From positions 4,340,001 to 4,404,000 of the forward strand of contig NC_089435.1 of NCBI RefSeq assembly GCF_026210795.1: 64,000 nucleotides of DNA, read 5' to 3'. The notes under the pieces were generated by a model that was not told the origin of the DNA, did no database searches, and worked only from the letters and a program-made list of their open reading frames with translations. Position numbers and translations under genes: made by a program. How positions within the stretch are numbered: the first letter of the stretch is position 1; the number at the start of each line of letters is the position of its first letter. Source of the DNA: Rhizophagus irregularis (Eukaryota > Glomeromycota > Glomeromycetes > Glomerales > Glomeraceae). This document shows, in pieces, positions 49,100 to 60,191 of this stretch.

Positions 49100-52000
49100 A
49101 ACATCAGTTAACATTCAGTTTGTAAATCAAAAACATAATAGAGCCTATTGTCAATTTTAATTTGAAGGTATATCACCTCTGAAACTTTAATTGTTTTTAG
49201 AGAAAAAAAATTTTTTTATATTACATAGGTTTCAGATAGAACCTATCGATGATTTAGTTTGGAATTCAGAGGTATGCTTACCTCTGAAATTTAATTTATT
49301 TTTTTAAAAAAAAATAATTTTTTTTTTATATTATATAGGTTCCGGATGGAATCTATCGATGATTTTGAAATTCGAAGGTATATTAACTTCCAAATCTTTA
49401 ATTTATTTTAAAAAAAAATAATAATTTTTTATTATATTTTATAGGTTCCAGATGGAACCTATCAAAGATTTTAGAATTCAGAGGTATGCTTACCTCTGAA
49501 TCTTAATTTATTTTTAAAAAAAAAATAATTTTTTATTATTATATAAGTTCCAGATGGAACCTATTGATAATTTTTGGAATTCAGAGGTATGCTTACCTCC
49601 GAAACTTAATTTATTTTAAAAAAATAATTTTTTTATTTAACAAACGCCACTAATATTCGTTTTTCATATTTTTAAGTCCTGGAAGCCAAAGTACAGCTCT
49701 GAACATTTATTTCGAAAGTATAAGACCTTTGAATAACTTTTTTTAATTAAGTTATCTAATGAACATTGCTAACGTTCGATTATATATTCTAGACATCGAA
49801 GAACGGTTCTGGACATATATTTCAAAGGTAAAATTTACCTCTGAATTTTTTTTTTATTTTATTTATACTTACGAACGTTAATTTATGTTCATTTTTACAT
49901 TTTATAAGTCCTGAACGCTAAAGAATGGCACTGAACTCTAATTTTGAAGGTAAACTTTACCTTCAAATTGTTTTTTTAATTTTATTTTAACGAACGTAAC
50001 TTATGTTCATTTTTTTACATTTTATAGGTTCTGGACGCCAAAGAATAGCTCTGGACGTTAATTTTGAAGATAAAGGTCGAAGGTAAAACCTATATATACC
50101 TTTGATTTTTTTTATATTATTATTTAACAACGTTAATTAATGTTCATTTTTATATTTTATAGGTCCTGGACGCCAAAAACAGCTTTGGACTTTACTTTGA
50201 AGGTAAAACCTTCAAAAAAAAAAATTTTTTTTTTTATTAACTTTATTGATGAACGTTAACTAACATTTCATCTTATTTTTTTAGATGAAGGAAGCTGAAA
50301 CTGAGTTCCGGGCTCCTATATTGAAGGTAAAACAAACCTTCGAAAAAAAAAATCAATTTTTTAAAATTAATTTATATTGATGAACGTTAACTAACATTTC
50401 ATCTTTTTTTTAGTTAAAGTAAGCCAAAACTGAGTTCCGGGCTCTCATATCGAAGGAAAATCTTTGAAAAAAAAAAAATATTTTTTTTTTTTTAATTAAT
50501 ATAATGAACGTTAAACTAATGTTTATTTACTTTTGTTTTAGTTAAAGGAAGTCGATTAACAAGCTGGACTTCCATATCAAAGATAAAGCCTTTGAAAATT
50601 TTTATTATTTTATTTAATGAAACATTTTCTAATGTTTCGTTTTTGTATTTTGTAGGAACACGGCACTCTGGACGCTTTCTGAACAGAATTTCGAAGGTAA
50701 ACTTTAAAATTCTGATTTTTTTTTATTTAAACAAAACGTTTCTAATGTGCGTTTCAGTTTTCTTTTTTTTGTAGGTTTCGGTACTCTATAGGTTCCCAAA
50801 ACAAGTAAAAGGTAAGTTTCGCAATATCTCATTGCGAAACTTTAAAATTTTTTTTATTTTATTAAGAACGTTTCTAACGTTCTTTTAATTTTATTTTATA
50901 GGTTCCGGTACTTTAAGGTCTGAAACTTCAATATAGTAAGTTTCGTGACAAATTTTTGTCACGAAACTTATATTTTTTTTATCTTTATTATAAAAGAATA
51001 TTTTTAACATTCTTTTATTCTTTTTTTTTAGGTTTTTATAAGGTTGCCTGCCGAAACTAAAAAGGAAATTCCGAAAGGTTTCGGCCAATCAAATCAAATG
51101 CCGAAAATGCCGAAATTAGGCAGAAACTCGGTCTTAATTTTGGCCAAAATTAAAATTCGGCCGAAATTATGATATTGTGTCACATGACGTTACACAAATT
51201 TCCAAAAAAAAGAAATTTTGTTTCCCAGTAAAATCGGAGAAATGTGTCCACAAATGTTACACAAATTTCCATAAAAGGAAATTTACATGTCGATCATTAT
51301 TCCGGCCAGAATTATAGTATTAATGTTGGCCAATAAGTTCAGCCAAATTTCGGCCTTTCGGTAAAAGTTTCGGCATTGTATAATTTTGGCAAATTTACTT
51401 TTAATTGCCTAAACTTTCGGTTTTAAAAAAGTTTCAGCCTTGGCCTAAACTACTTGATTTCGGCAAGCAACCTTAGGTTTTTGGCTTCCAGATAGAATTC
51501 GAAGGTAATACTTTGAAATTATATTCTTTTTTTTATTTTATTTAAACAAAACGTTAATTAACGTTTCAGTTTTATTTTTTGTAGATTTTCACCTCTAGGA
51601 CGAAATTTCAAAGGAAAACCTTCAAATTTTTAGTTTTTTTTTTATTTAAACAAACGTTCACTAACGTTTGTACTTCCTTTTTTTTAGGTAAAGAAGCCAA
51701 AAGATAAGTTCCAGACTTTCATCAAAGGTAAAACAAACCTTCAAAAAAAAAATAATTTTTTTTTTTTAATTTTATTGACGAACGTTTACTAATGTTCATT
51801 CTTCTTTTATTTTAAGTTTCAGATTCACATTTTGCTAAAAGTTCTTAGGATGGTGAACTGTAATGGTGAAGAACTTCAAAGGTAAACACTTTGAAGTTTT
51901 TTTTTTGTTTTGCTTTCTTTAACGAACATTATACTAATATTCATTTTTTTCTTTTATTTTAGGTTACAGTTTCCCATTATGAAGAACTTTAAAGTATTTA

Positions 52001-52100
52001 AGAACTTCAAAGGTAAATACTTTAAAGTTTTATTTTTTAATGATCATTATACTAATGATCGTTTCTTTTATGTTTAGATCCTGGACTGCTGGATTATATA
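49100..52100 (+). repeat. ~25-copy satellite of intron-like units (array A)
   Basis: Units of roughly 100-125 bases consist of a T-rich tract ending TAG, a 34-45 base GGTTCCGG/CTGGACGCCA segment, GGTAA[AG] or GGTATG, a hairpin and a second hairpin of GAACGTTaattAACGTTC type. Example: mini-exon 50775-50811, intron-like 50812-50901, mini-exon 50902-50935. The first hairpin spans the donor (12 bp arms at 49943-49967; 15 bp arms at 50938-50969). Units diverge in sequence more than in layout. No long open frame runs across spliced units. Confidence 0.8.
51039..51475. mobile_element. 437 bp hAT-like MITE inside array A
   Basis: Ends TAAGGTTGCCTGCCGAAA and, inverted, TAAGGTTGCTTGCCGAAA differ at one base. 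They are flanked by GGTTTTTA (51031-51038) and GGTTTTTG (51476-51483), an 8 base target duplication with one mismatch. TA-starting TIRs and 8 base duplications are hAT features. The interior is full of GGCCGAAA/TTTCGGC motifs and non-coding. Confidence 0.8.
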
Positions 52101-52764
52101 TTTCGAAGCTGCTTGCTTCAAAATTTTTTTTTCATTTGTAAATTTCCGTTGTTTGTTGGAATCGAACCAACTGGAATAATGTTCCAAACCATTAACAATA
52201 TGTAAATGTGTAGTAAAGAGATGATGAATAGCAATGACTAGTAATAGATTTCAATTGTATTTGTAAACTTGTTAATATATAATAAAAAAGTAATTTTAAT
52301 TATATAAATAAATTAGTAATTAATGCAATAAATTAATTTGTATTATTGTGACGCAGATTTTTACTGAAAAAAATTGCTGAGATATTTCAAAGATTTTTTA
52401 TTTAAAAATCTGCGCAGAATTTTGTTATTTATAAAATCTACACAGTTTTTTATTGGATTTTTCCTCTAATGTTTTACGCCAGGATATAAGATCTGCGCAG
52501 ATCTGCTCCCCAAAAAATTTCCTGATGTTGTTTACATATTTTATTAGATTTTTTTAATGTGAAAAATGTAAATATATATTATATATATATATTAAAAAAA
52601 TATATTCTGCTACGCAAATATATATCTGACTATTAATAATTATATCTGACTATTTAAAAATTATGTTATCAAATAAGCAATAATAAATCTCACATAGGAA
52701 AAATTTTTATATGTTGGTTAAGCAAACTCAAAACCTACCTTTATATATATTGTTCAGGGTCCTG

Positions 52765-53312
52765 ATGAAATAGATAATGAGGGAATGAAAATAAAATAGA
52801 TGATGAGGGAGTGAAAATAATAATAAAAAATATAAACAGATAAAATAGATGATGAAGGAGTGAAATGATGATGAAAAAATGTAAAGAAACAAAATAGATG
52901 ATGAGGAAGTGAAAATAATGATGAAATAATGTAAAAGGACGAAATAGATGATGAGGAAGTAAAAATGATGATGAAAAAACATAAACAAACAAAATAGATG
53001 ATAAAGGGTGAAAATGATGATAAAAAAACATAAACAGATGAAATAGATAATGAGGAAGTGAAAATGATGATTAAAAAACATAAACAAATAAAATAGATGA
53101 TGAGAAAGTAAAAATAATGATGAAAAAGCATAAACAAATAAAATAGATAATGAGAGAGTAAAAATAATGATAAAAAAACGTAAACAGATAAAATAGATGA
53201 TGAAGGAGTAAAATGATGATGAAAAAATGTAAAGGGACAAAATAGATAATAAGGGAGTAAAAATGATGATGAAAAAACATAAACAAACAAAATAAATAAT
53301 AAGAAAATGAAA
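52765..53312. repeat. 50 bp minisatellite, segment 2
   Basis: About eleven copies of the same GATGATGAAAA unit as at 46985-47445, lying between the two inserted elements. Minus-strand frames over it are composition artefacts. Confidence 0.85.
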
Positions 53313-56300
53313 CACTGGTCGAAATCAAAACTTTTGACTGTTAAGAGCTTTTGGCATAATTTTTACCAATTGGTCATGTGATTCGTCACATTTTTTGACC
53401 AATGGCAAAAATCGGTAAAATCAATCACAAATTGACTGATACTGATTGTTAAACTAATACTTGTTCAGTCTTTTGGTGAAAAATCAACTTATACCGATTG
53501 TTATACGAAAATTGTTCTTTTAAGATCATTCAGTAAAATTATACCGATTGGTCATATAAATCAACACAATTTTGCCAAATTTGCTAAACGGTAAAAATCA
53601 ATAACTAATTGGCAATAATTCGGCAAATCAGTTGGTAAATGACTGAAATCATCAGATGATCCAGATCGACATTTTACAGGTCTTTTTAAACAAACTTTTT
53701 TAAACTTTTTAAACTTTTCGCTTCCTTCCTTCCTTCTCTTTGTCCTTTTCCCTTCCTTTTCTTACACCTTAGTTCTTCACATTGAATTCGGTAACTTTTT
53801 ATTAAATCAAAAAAGTTTCAAAATTTTCTTTAAAAAAACGTTTTTTAACATTAAAAAATGTTTCTTTTTTATACTTTGTGAAGAAAATCAGTTCCGGCGT
53901 GAATACCATTTCCCTAAGTGAAGTTTCAAAAGATTTTCAAAACTTTCTTATAAAAAAACATTTTTTAACAATAAAAAACGTTTTTTTTAATATTTTTTTG
54001 CAGGAAATCGGCTCCAGCATGGATACCGTTTCCTTAGATGAAGTTTTGAAGGATTTTCAAAACTTTCTTAAAAAAAAAAACGTTTTATAACTAAAAAACG
54101 TTTTTTTAAATATTTTTTTGTTTAGGGAATTGGTTCTGGCGTGGATACCGTTTCCCTAGGTAAAGTTTTGAAAAATTTTGAAACTTTCTTTAAAAAAAAC
54201 GTTTTTTAACTAAAAAACGTTTTTTTTTTGTTTTTTTTTGCAAAGAAAATCAGTTCCAACATGGATACCGATATTCTAAGTAAGTTTCGAAACTCTTTCG
54301 AAACTTCCTTTTAAAAAAACGTTTTTAACGTAAAAAAACGTTTTTTTTTGTTTTTTTGCAAAAAAAATCAGTTCTGGCGTGGATACCGATGTTTCAGATA
54401 AGTTTCGAATTAAAAATTCAAAACTTTATAAAAAAAACTGTTTTTGATATTAAAAACGTTTTTTTTTCATTTTTGTATAGGAAATCAGCTCCAACGTGAA
54501 CACCAATATTCCAGGTAAGTTTTGAAACTAAAGTTTCGAAACTTTTTTAATAAAACGTTTTTAATGAAACGTTTTTTTTATATTTAATTATAGGGATATC
54601 AGTTCCGACGTGGATACCGAATCCCAAAGATAAGTTTCGAAAAAAGAATTTTGAAACTTTCTTTAATAAAAACATTTTTATACTAAAAACGTTTTTTTTT
54701 TATTATTTTTTATATAGGGATATCAGTTCTAGCGTGGTTACCGAATCCCAAAATTAAGTTTCAAAAATTTTCGAAACTTTAATATAAAAATGTTAATTTT
54801 TAACGTTTTTTTTTATTTTTTTGTAGGGATATCAGTTCCAGCGTGGATACCGAATCCCAAAGTTAAGTTTCAAAAAAAAAATTCGAAACTTTATAAAAAA
54901 AATGTTTATAACGTTTTTTTTGTTTTTTTATATAAGAATTCAGCTCCAATGTGGATACCGATATTCTAGGTAAGTTTTAAAACAAATGTTTCGAAACTTT
55001 TTTAAAAATGTTTTTTAATAAAAAAAAACGTTTTTTTTTTATTTTTTATAATAGGAAATCTTAATAAAAAAACGTTTTTTTTATACTTTAATATAGGAAA
55101 TCGGCTCCAACATGGATGCCGATATTCCAGGTAAGTTTCGAAACTTCTTTAAAAAAAATGTTTATTTTAACGTTTTTTTTTATATTTAATTATAGGGATA
55201 TCAGTTCCGGCATGGATACTGAATCCCAAAGATAAGTTTCGAAAAAAAATTTTAAAACTTTCTTTAATAAAACGTTTTTATATTAAAAATGTTTTTTTTT
55301 ATTATTTTTATATAGGAATTCAGTTTCGGCGTGGATACCAAATCCCAAAGACAAGTTTCGAACAATTTCGAAACTTTAATAAAAAAACATTAATTTTAAC
55401 GTTTTTTTTTTATTTTTTTTGTAAGGATATCGGTTCCGGCATGAATACTGAATCCCATTGGTTAGTTTTAAAAAAGAATTCGAAACTATTTAAAAAAAAT
55501 GTTTATTAACATTTTTTTTATTATTTTATTGTAGGGAAACAGTTCCGACTTGAATACCGAATCCCATTGGTTAGTTTTGAAAAAAATTCAAAACTATTAA
55601 AAAAAACGTTATATTAACATTTTTTTTATTTTCTTTTATAGGGAATCAGTTCTACTGTTTCCCTAGGTAATGTTTTGATAGATTTTTGAAACTTACTTAA
55701 AAAAAAATGTTTTTAGCTAAAAAACGATTTTTTTATATTTTTTTTTATAGAAAATCGGTTCTGATGTGGATACTGATATTCCAGATAAAGTTTTGAAAAA
55801 TTTTTAAAACTTCATTTTTTTTATTAAAAGAAATGGTTGACCAACCCTTTCTTTACTTTTTTTGTAGGTTTTCCCTTCGGATTTTATCAGATCGGGTAAA
55901 TTTCTTTCAAACCCAATTTTTTTATTTAAAAAATGAGTTATTGGCCGTTTTCTCCTTTTTTTGGTAGTTTTCTTCGGACTTTTATCAGGTTAGGTGAGGA
56001 TTATGGATGGATGATGGATGGTGGATGGTAAATGGTGTATATAAATGATACATAGATAATAATTTAATATGCAATTTTTAATAAAACGAATTAATAAAAT
56101 TTAATCAACTAATTGTTATTATAAAAATTAAAATCAGCTAAATGTACAAAAATCGGTAATAATTATTAGGTTTATTAACAATCGTCAATTTGATTTTACT
56201 GATTTGTTGCCAATTTTACTGATCGATTTGTTGACAAGTGGCAGGGGTTACGATGCAAATCGTTTATAAAATTAGTTGCCGATTTTTTTGGTACTGATCG

Positions 56301-56374
56301 GTTAAGGTCAGACCAAATTTCGTCCAACATTCGGCAATTTAAAATTTTGCTGAAATGGACTATTCCGACTAGTA
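53313..56374. mobile_element. 3.1 kb CACTG-ended TIR element inserted in the minisatellite
   Basis: The left end CACTGGTCGAAAT and inverted right end TACTAGTCGGAAT match at 10 of 13 positions. AAA on both sides (53310-53312, 56375-56377) is a plausible 3 base target duplication within the minisatellite motif. The core is a satellite. The termini share CACTGGT with the 9.1 kb element. No transposase. Subterminal DNA has repeated ATTGGTCA/TGACCAAT and GGTAAAATCA words. Confidence 0.6.
53830..55990 (+). repeat. ~20-copy satellite of intron-like units (array B)
   Basis: The unit has a T-run ending GTAG/ATAG/GCAG, then about 34-40 bases (GAAATCGGCTCCAACATGGA, then TGCCGATATTCCAG in one copy), then GGTAAGTTTCG with a short CGAAAC stem, then an AAACGTTTTTTAAC/AAAAAACGTTT stem. 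Example: mini-exon 55097-55130 and intron-like 55131-55195 (65 bases). Period about 95-120 bases. The mini-exon is usually 1 modulo 3 in length, so splicing would shift frame each time. Confidence 0.8.
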
Positions 56375-56377
56375 AAA

Positions 56378-56760
56378 ATGATGATAAAAAACATAAACAG
56401 ACAAAATAAATGATGAAGAAGTGAAAATGATGATGAAAAAATGTAAACGGACAAAATAAATAATAAGGGAGTAAAAATAATGATGAACTAACGTAAACAA
56501 ATAAAATAGATGATGAAGAAGTAAAAATGATGATAAAAAAATGTAAAGGGACAAATAGATGATAAAGAAGCAAAAATAATGATGAAATAATGTAAAGGAA
56601 TGAAATAGATAATAAAAAAGTGATAATGATGATGAAAGAATGTAAAAGAAATGAAGGGATAATGAAAAAGCGAAAGTAATAATAAAAGTATAAAAGAAAC
56701 AAAGTGAAAGTGATAAGAAAGTGATGAGGAAGCAAAAGAAATGATATAGAAAATAAAAAA
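56378..56760. repeat. 50 bp minisatellite, segment 3
   Basis: About eight copies continuing the same unit, degenerating toward 56760. Together with segments 1 and 2 it forms one original array of roughly 1.4 kb. Confidence 0.8.
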
Positions 56761-57063
56761 AATAAAAAACTGATTAGTATTATAACTAGTGTTTAATAAT
56801 AAAAAAATAATAACAATAAAATAGTAGTAAGAAAGCAAATCTTACCTTAAATTCCTTGAAACTATTTAAAATTATTGTTATCTAAAGAAGACGAAGTTAA
56901 TAAAAAGCAAGCAAAAAAAAATAAAAAAATCTATTTTCAAAACAAAATTATTTTAACGTATAAAAAGTGTGTAGTACAAAATCATCTGGTGAGAGTAAAA
57001 TTAAAAATTTTAATAATTTGCAGATCAAGATGAAATTCACTCTGGTGAAATTTACCAGAGGTG

Positions 57064-57849
57064 AATGTAAAATTAATCCATATTTTAAATAGTATTCTGA
57101 ATAAGTTGAATTGAGTTAAGTCGAGTTAAAATTATAAAAAGTATAAATTTGATTTGATTTGAATCAAATTAATCAGTCAAATTAAATTGAGTCGAGTTAA
57201 GTTAAATCATGTAATTTTCTTCAACTATTTGATCATTTCATTTTTTAGTGATAGCATTTCACAAAAATCCATTTTTATAAATTTCAAAATTTTTTCATCT
57301 CAAATTTTATGTAATATAGTTTTTTAAAAAAGGAAATTCCATAATTATGGTCAAAATTAAAAGTTAATTTGATTTAATTTGACTTGACTTGATTTTATTA
57401 AATTATTAATTTGACTCTTAATTCAATTTGATTGTAATGTTTTGACTTGACTTAATTCAATTTGGTTGTAATGTTTTGATTTGACTTGATTTGATTTAAC
57501 TTAACCCAACTTATAAGTTAATTTAACTCATTTCAAAACACTAATTTTAAAGAAATAAAAAATTAAATTATATTATTATTATCCAATAAAATTTATTTTA
57601 TATAAATAATATGACCGCATTATAAACTAATAAATTTGATTACAAAATAAAAAAATGGTAGCTATAGACTGTTGTTAAAATATTTACTATTAAATTAAAT
57701 ATTTTAACTACTTAATTCTAGTTAAATTATATGTAAATCTGGCTAAAATTACTTTTATTTAATTATTATTTGGCTAAAATTATATATAAGTTTGGCCAGA
57801 ATTAAAAATTTTAATTTAAATTAGTCATCAGGAAATTTTATAGCGCGAA
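57064..57849. other. non-coding DNA with TTGACTTGATTTG word repeats
   Basis: 57105-57535 is dominated by short words such as GAGTTAAGTCGAG, TTGATTTGATTTG and GACTTGACTTGA. No gene. The motif GGCCAGAATTA at about 57789 resembles the MITE ends at 7.7 kb. Confidence 0.5.
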
Positions 57850-58345
57850 AAATTGCGTAAGTTTACGATTTTGTAAGTTTACGAAAGTTTATGGCATAAT
57901 ATTTCGAAAAATTTCAAAATATTACGTAAGTTTACAATTTCGTAAGATTTATGTGATATTACGGTTAAAATATTACGTAAGTTTTCAATATTGTAAGATT
58001 TACGCAATATTACGGTCAAAATATTCTGCAAATTTACGAAACTGTAAACCTGCGTAATATTACGGTTGAAATATTTTGAAAATTTACGAAACTGTAAATC
58101 TGCGTAATATTACGGTTGAAATATTTCGAAAATTTACGAAACTGTAAACCTGCGTAATATTACGGTTAAAATATTTCGAAAATTTACGAAACTGTAAACC
58201 TGCGTAATATTACGGTTGAAATATTTCGAAAATTTACGAAACTGTAAACCTGCGTAATATTACGGTTAAAATATTTCGAAAATTTACGAAACTGTAAACC
58301 TGCGTAATATTACGGTTGAAATATTTCGAAAATTTACGAGATTGT
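57850..58345. repeat. 50 bp satellite with CGTAATATTACG palindrome
   Basis: Six clean copies from about 58044 to 58343, exactly 50 bases apart, each with GTAAAC[CT]TGCGTAATATTACG and ATATTTCGAAAATTTACGA. Degenerate copies extend back to 57850. Each unit holds a perfect 12 base palindrome and TTTCGAAA. Non-coding. Confidence 0.9.
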
Positions 58346-58578
58346 AAACTGCATATGCAGTAGAACGTATACAAGGGGCATGTGATACTATTGAATAATC
58401 AAAAATAATATAAACACCTTTTCTTTTATATAAACACCTTTTTTTTTAAGTTTGGGAAAGCAAATTTATTTTTATTTACGAATTTTTTATTATTTACAAT
58501 TTTTATGTTAAAAATTAAAGTAAATTCTAATTTTTATTATAACTTAATAAAAAAAATACACATTTGATACTTGTTCGC

Positions 58579-58598
58579 TACTATTTTATAAAATAGTA
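58579..58598. repeat. perfect 20 bp palindrome
   Basis: TACTATTTTATAAAATAGTA is its own reverse complement. It lies between the satellite and the GC-richer 58600-58700 stretch just downstream of the SANT-like gene. It could be a terminator-like hairpin or element end. Confidence 0.7.
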
Positions 58599-58723
58599 CC
58601 CAGGCTGTACGGCGTGGACGTCAGTATCAGTCACAGCCCAAAAAAAACGTGAGTCTCCAGCCGATATTTGGTACAGACTGGGCCTAGCTACTCACTTAAT
58701 AAATAATAAAAAAATAAAAATAA

Positions 58724-59348
58724 TTATCTTCTTCTACGATACATAGGTAAGTTTCTCCTTGCCCTACGATCATCACGCGTGACTAAAATTGATCAAATTT
58801 ATCAAATTTAAAACATGAACGTAAATATTAATTATAAATTTTATTATAGTATAATTACCCGGCCTCTCCCAAAATCTCGTTCTAAATTCGCAATAATATC
58901 TTGCGCCAGTACGCGTCCACAGCCGCCGCCCAGGGTTACCATTACGATAAAGGACATAGTTCTAAATATCAAAATCAGTTTGAATATTCAGTAAATACAT
59001 TTAATTTATATGAATGTAATTTTATTTATTTACTTACATGGTAATCCCTGACGAGGTTCCTCCACTTTTGGCTGCACTGTTGCTCGGAAACCCTTGTTCG
59101 AAATATTCTATTTATTCTGATTCAATTAAATGGATTGGTTAATTTGAATTTAAATTCTTTCTTAAAGAAATTATAGATATTAGTCATATGAACCTATTGG
59201 CAACAGAGTCCCAAAAATCTTGGTGGCTTCTACCATTAATATTGTGGTAGGCGCGGTTTCTGTCTCGGCGTATGTCAACAAGTTCGTCCATCATAGCCCA
59301 GTTCCAATGGACGTTATAGTGGGAACGACGACGTGTGTGGCGAGGCAT
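58724..59348 (-). CDS. SANT/Myb-like DNA-binding protein
   Basis: Four minus-strand exons (59348-59194, 59107-59038, 58961-58859, 58782-58724) give 128 residues with all phases consistent. The N-terminus is basic (MPRHTRRRSHYNVHW). A trihelix/SANT-like pattern follows: Trp, then MMDELVDIRRDRN, FWDSVANR, then CSQKWRNLVRDYH, where the W...L..YH spacing matches the third helix of Myb/SANT-like domains. Then comes NYVLYRNGN, a Trp/Arg-rich part and a basic tail (DDRRARRNLPMYRRRR). Small stand-alone SANT proteins often accompany DNA transposons or act as transcription factors. It lies about 840 bases downstream of, and on the same strand as, the transposase remnant. No frame break, so it appears intact. 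Confidence 0.8.
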
Positions 59349-60191
59349 TATTAGATTAGATTTGATTTTTATAATTTGATTTTGGGATGAGTAAAAATTT
59401 GAAAGAAAGTCGTAAAATGTCACTTTAAATAAAATTTGAACAATACCTCTTTGGTTTGATTTTATTTCTCGTTTCAATTAAAATTTAATTTATTAGACTT
59501 TTCATCATTAAACATATTAATTAAATCTCATGCGGATATGGATTATCTAAATATAAATATCATGATTCTAAATATAAATATAAATCACTTAATTTATTTT
59601 AATTTTTTTTTAAAAAAAAAATCTTAGTTTGATTTCAATTAAAAATAATTAAAAATCATGTACATGTTTTGGTTATTTAAATATAAATATCAATATATTA
59701 TATTTAAAAATAAACCAATTTATTATTAGCACATTCTATTGAATTTTAAAAAAATCAATTTTTTTTTTTAAAAAAAAAATCATCAATATATCATATTTAA
59801 AAATAAAACAATTATATTTTGATTAAATATTTTGCGTACATTTCTTAAAAAAATCATAAAAAAAAATCTTGTACGTCGTATATGCAATTACTAAATATCA
59901 TCCCCTTGTGATAAATAAAAAATTACGCAACACAAATTCAACACAAACTCAACACAAATTTAACAAATTTAACGAAATTTGGCCAAAATTAATAATTTTT
60001 TACCAGAATTATCAACACAAATTGAACACAAATTGAACACAAATTTCAGTCACGATTTATTTATGTCACACCCGTGTTGTTAATAATTAAATAAATAAAT
60101 CTGCATTTTATTTATAATATGGGAAACGTGACCATAAATTCTTTAAGGATATAATTTTATTAAAATAAATCAAAACTCCTATATCAAGTGA
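59349..60191. other. gap between SANT-like gene and transposase remnant
   Basis: AT-rich, with repeated CATCATATTTAAAAATAA-like words and ACACAAATT repeats at 59930-60040. No gene or TIR found. It contains the likely promoter of the SANT-like gene. Confidence 0.4.

Larger units (their letters stand above)
47451..52759. mobile_element. 5.3 kb TIR element inserted in the minisatellite
   Basis: The left end CCCCAAACAATATATATATA and the inverted right end CCCTGAACAATATATATAAA match well over 20 bases and extend to AGGT. Minisatellite DNA lies directly on both sides. It contains a small MITE, TCTGCA repeats, a satellite of about 100-125 bp units and an hAT-like MITE. No transposase seen. Exact ends and target duplication are uncertain. 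Confidence 0.55.
46816..57063. mobile_element. candidate outer element enclosing nested satellite block
   Basis: The left edge CACTGGAGGTGAAATTCAC and the inverted right edge CACCTCTGGTAAATTTCAC agree at about two thirds of positions. The right edge is itself nearly palindromic (ATTCACTCTGG... against ...CCAGAGGTGAAT). Between them lie only the 50 bp minisatellite, two inserted elements and short flanks. No clear target duplication and no transposase. This is an inference from symmetry and could be coincidental. Confidence 0.35.

Noticed and set aside
52728-53328. Similar minus-strand frames over the second minisatellite segment
   Set aside because: Same composition artefact as at 47 kb.
53878-54090. 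70 codon frame with repeating ISSGVNT/IGSSMDT
   Set aside because: It only reads through two satellite units and cannot continue, because unit length is not a multiple of three.
56196-56838. Minus-strand frames over the third minisatellite segment
   Set aside because: Same artefact; the upstream end runs into unrelated element DNA.
57850-58345. CRISPR array
   Set aside because: Units are contiguous 50 bp repeats without unique spacers, in a eukaryotic setting.
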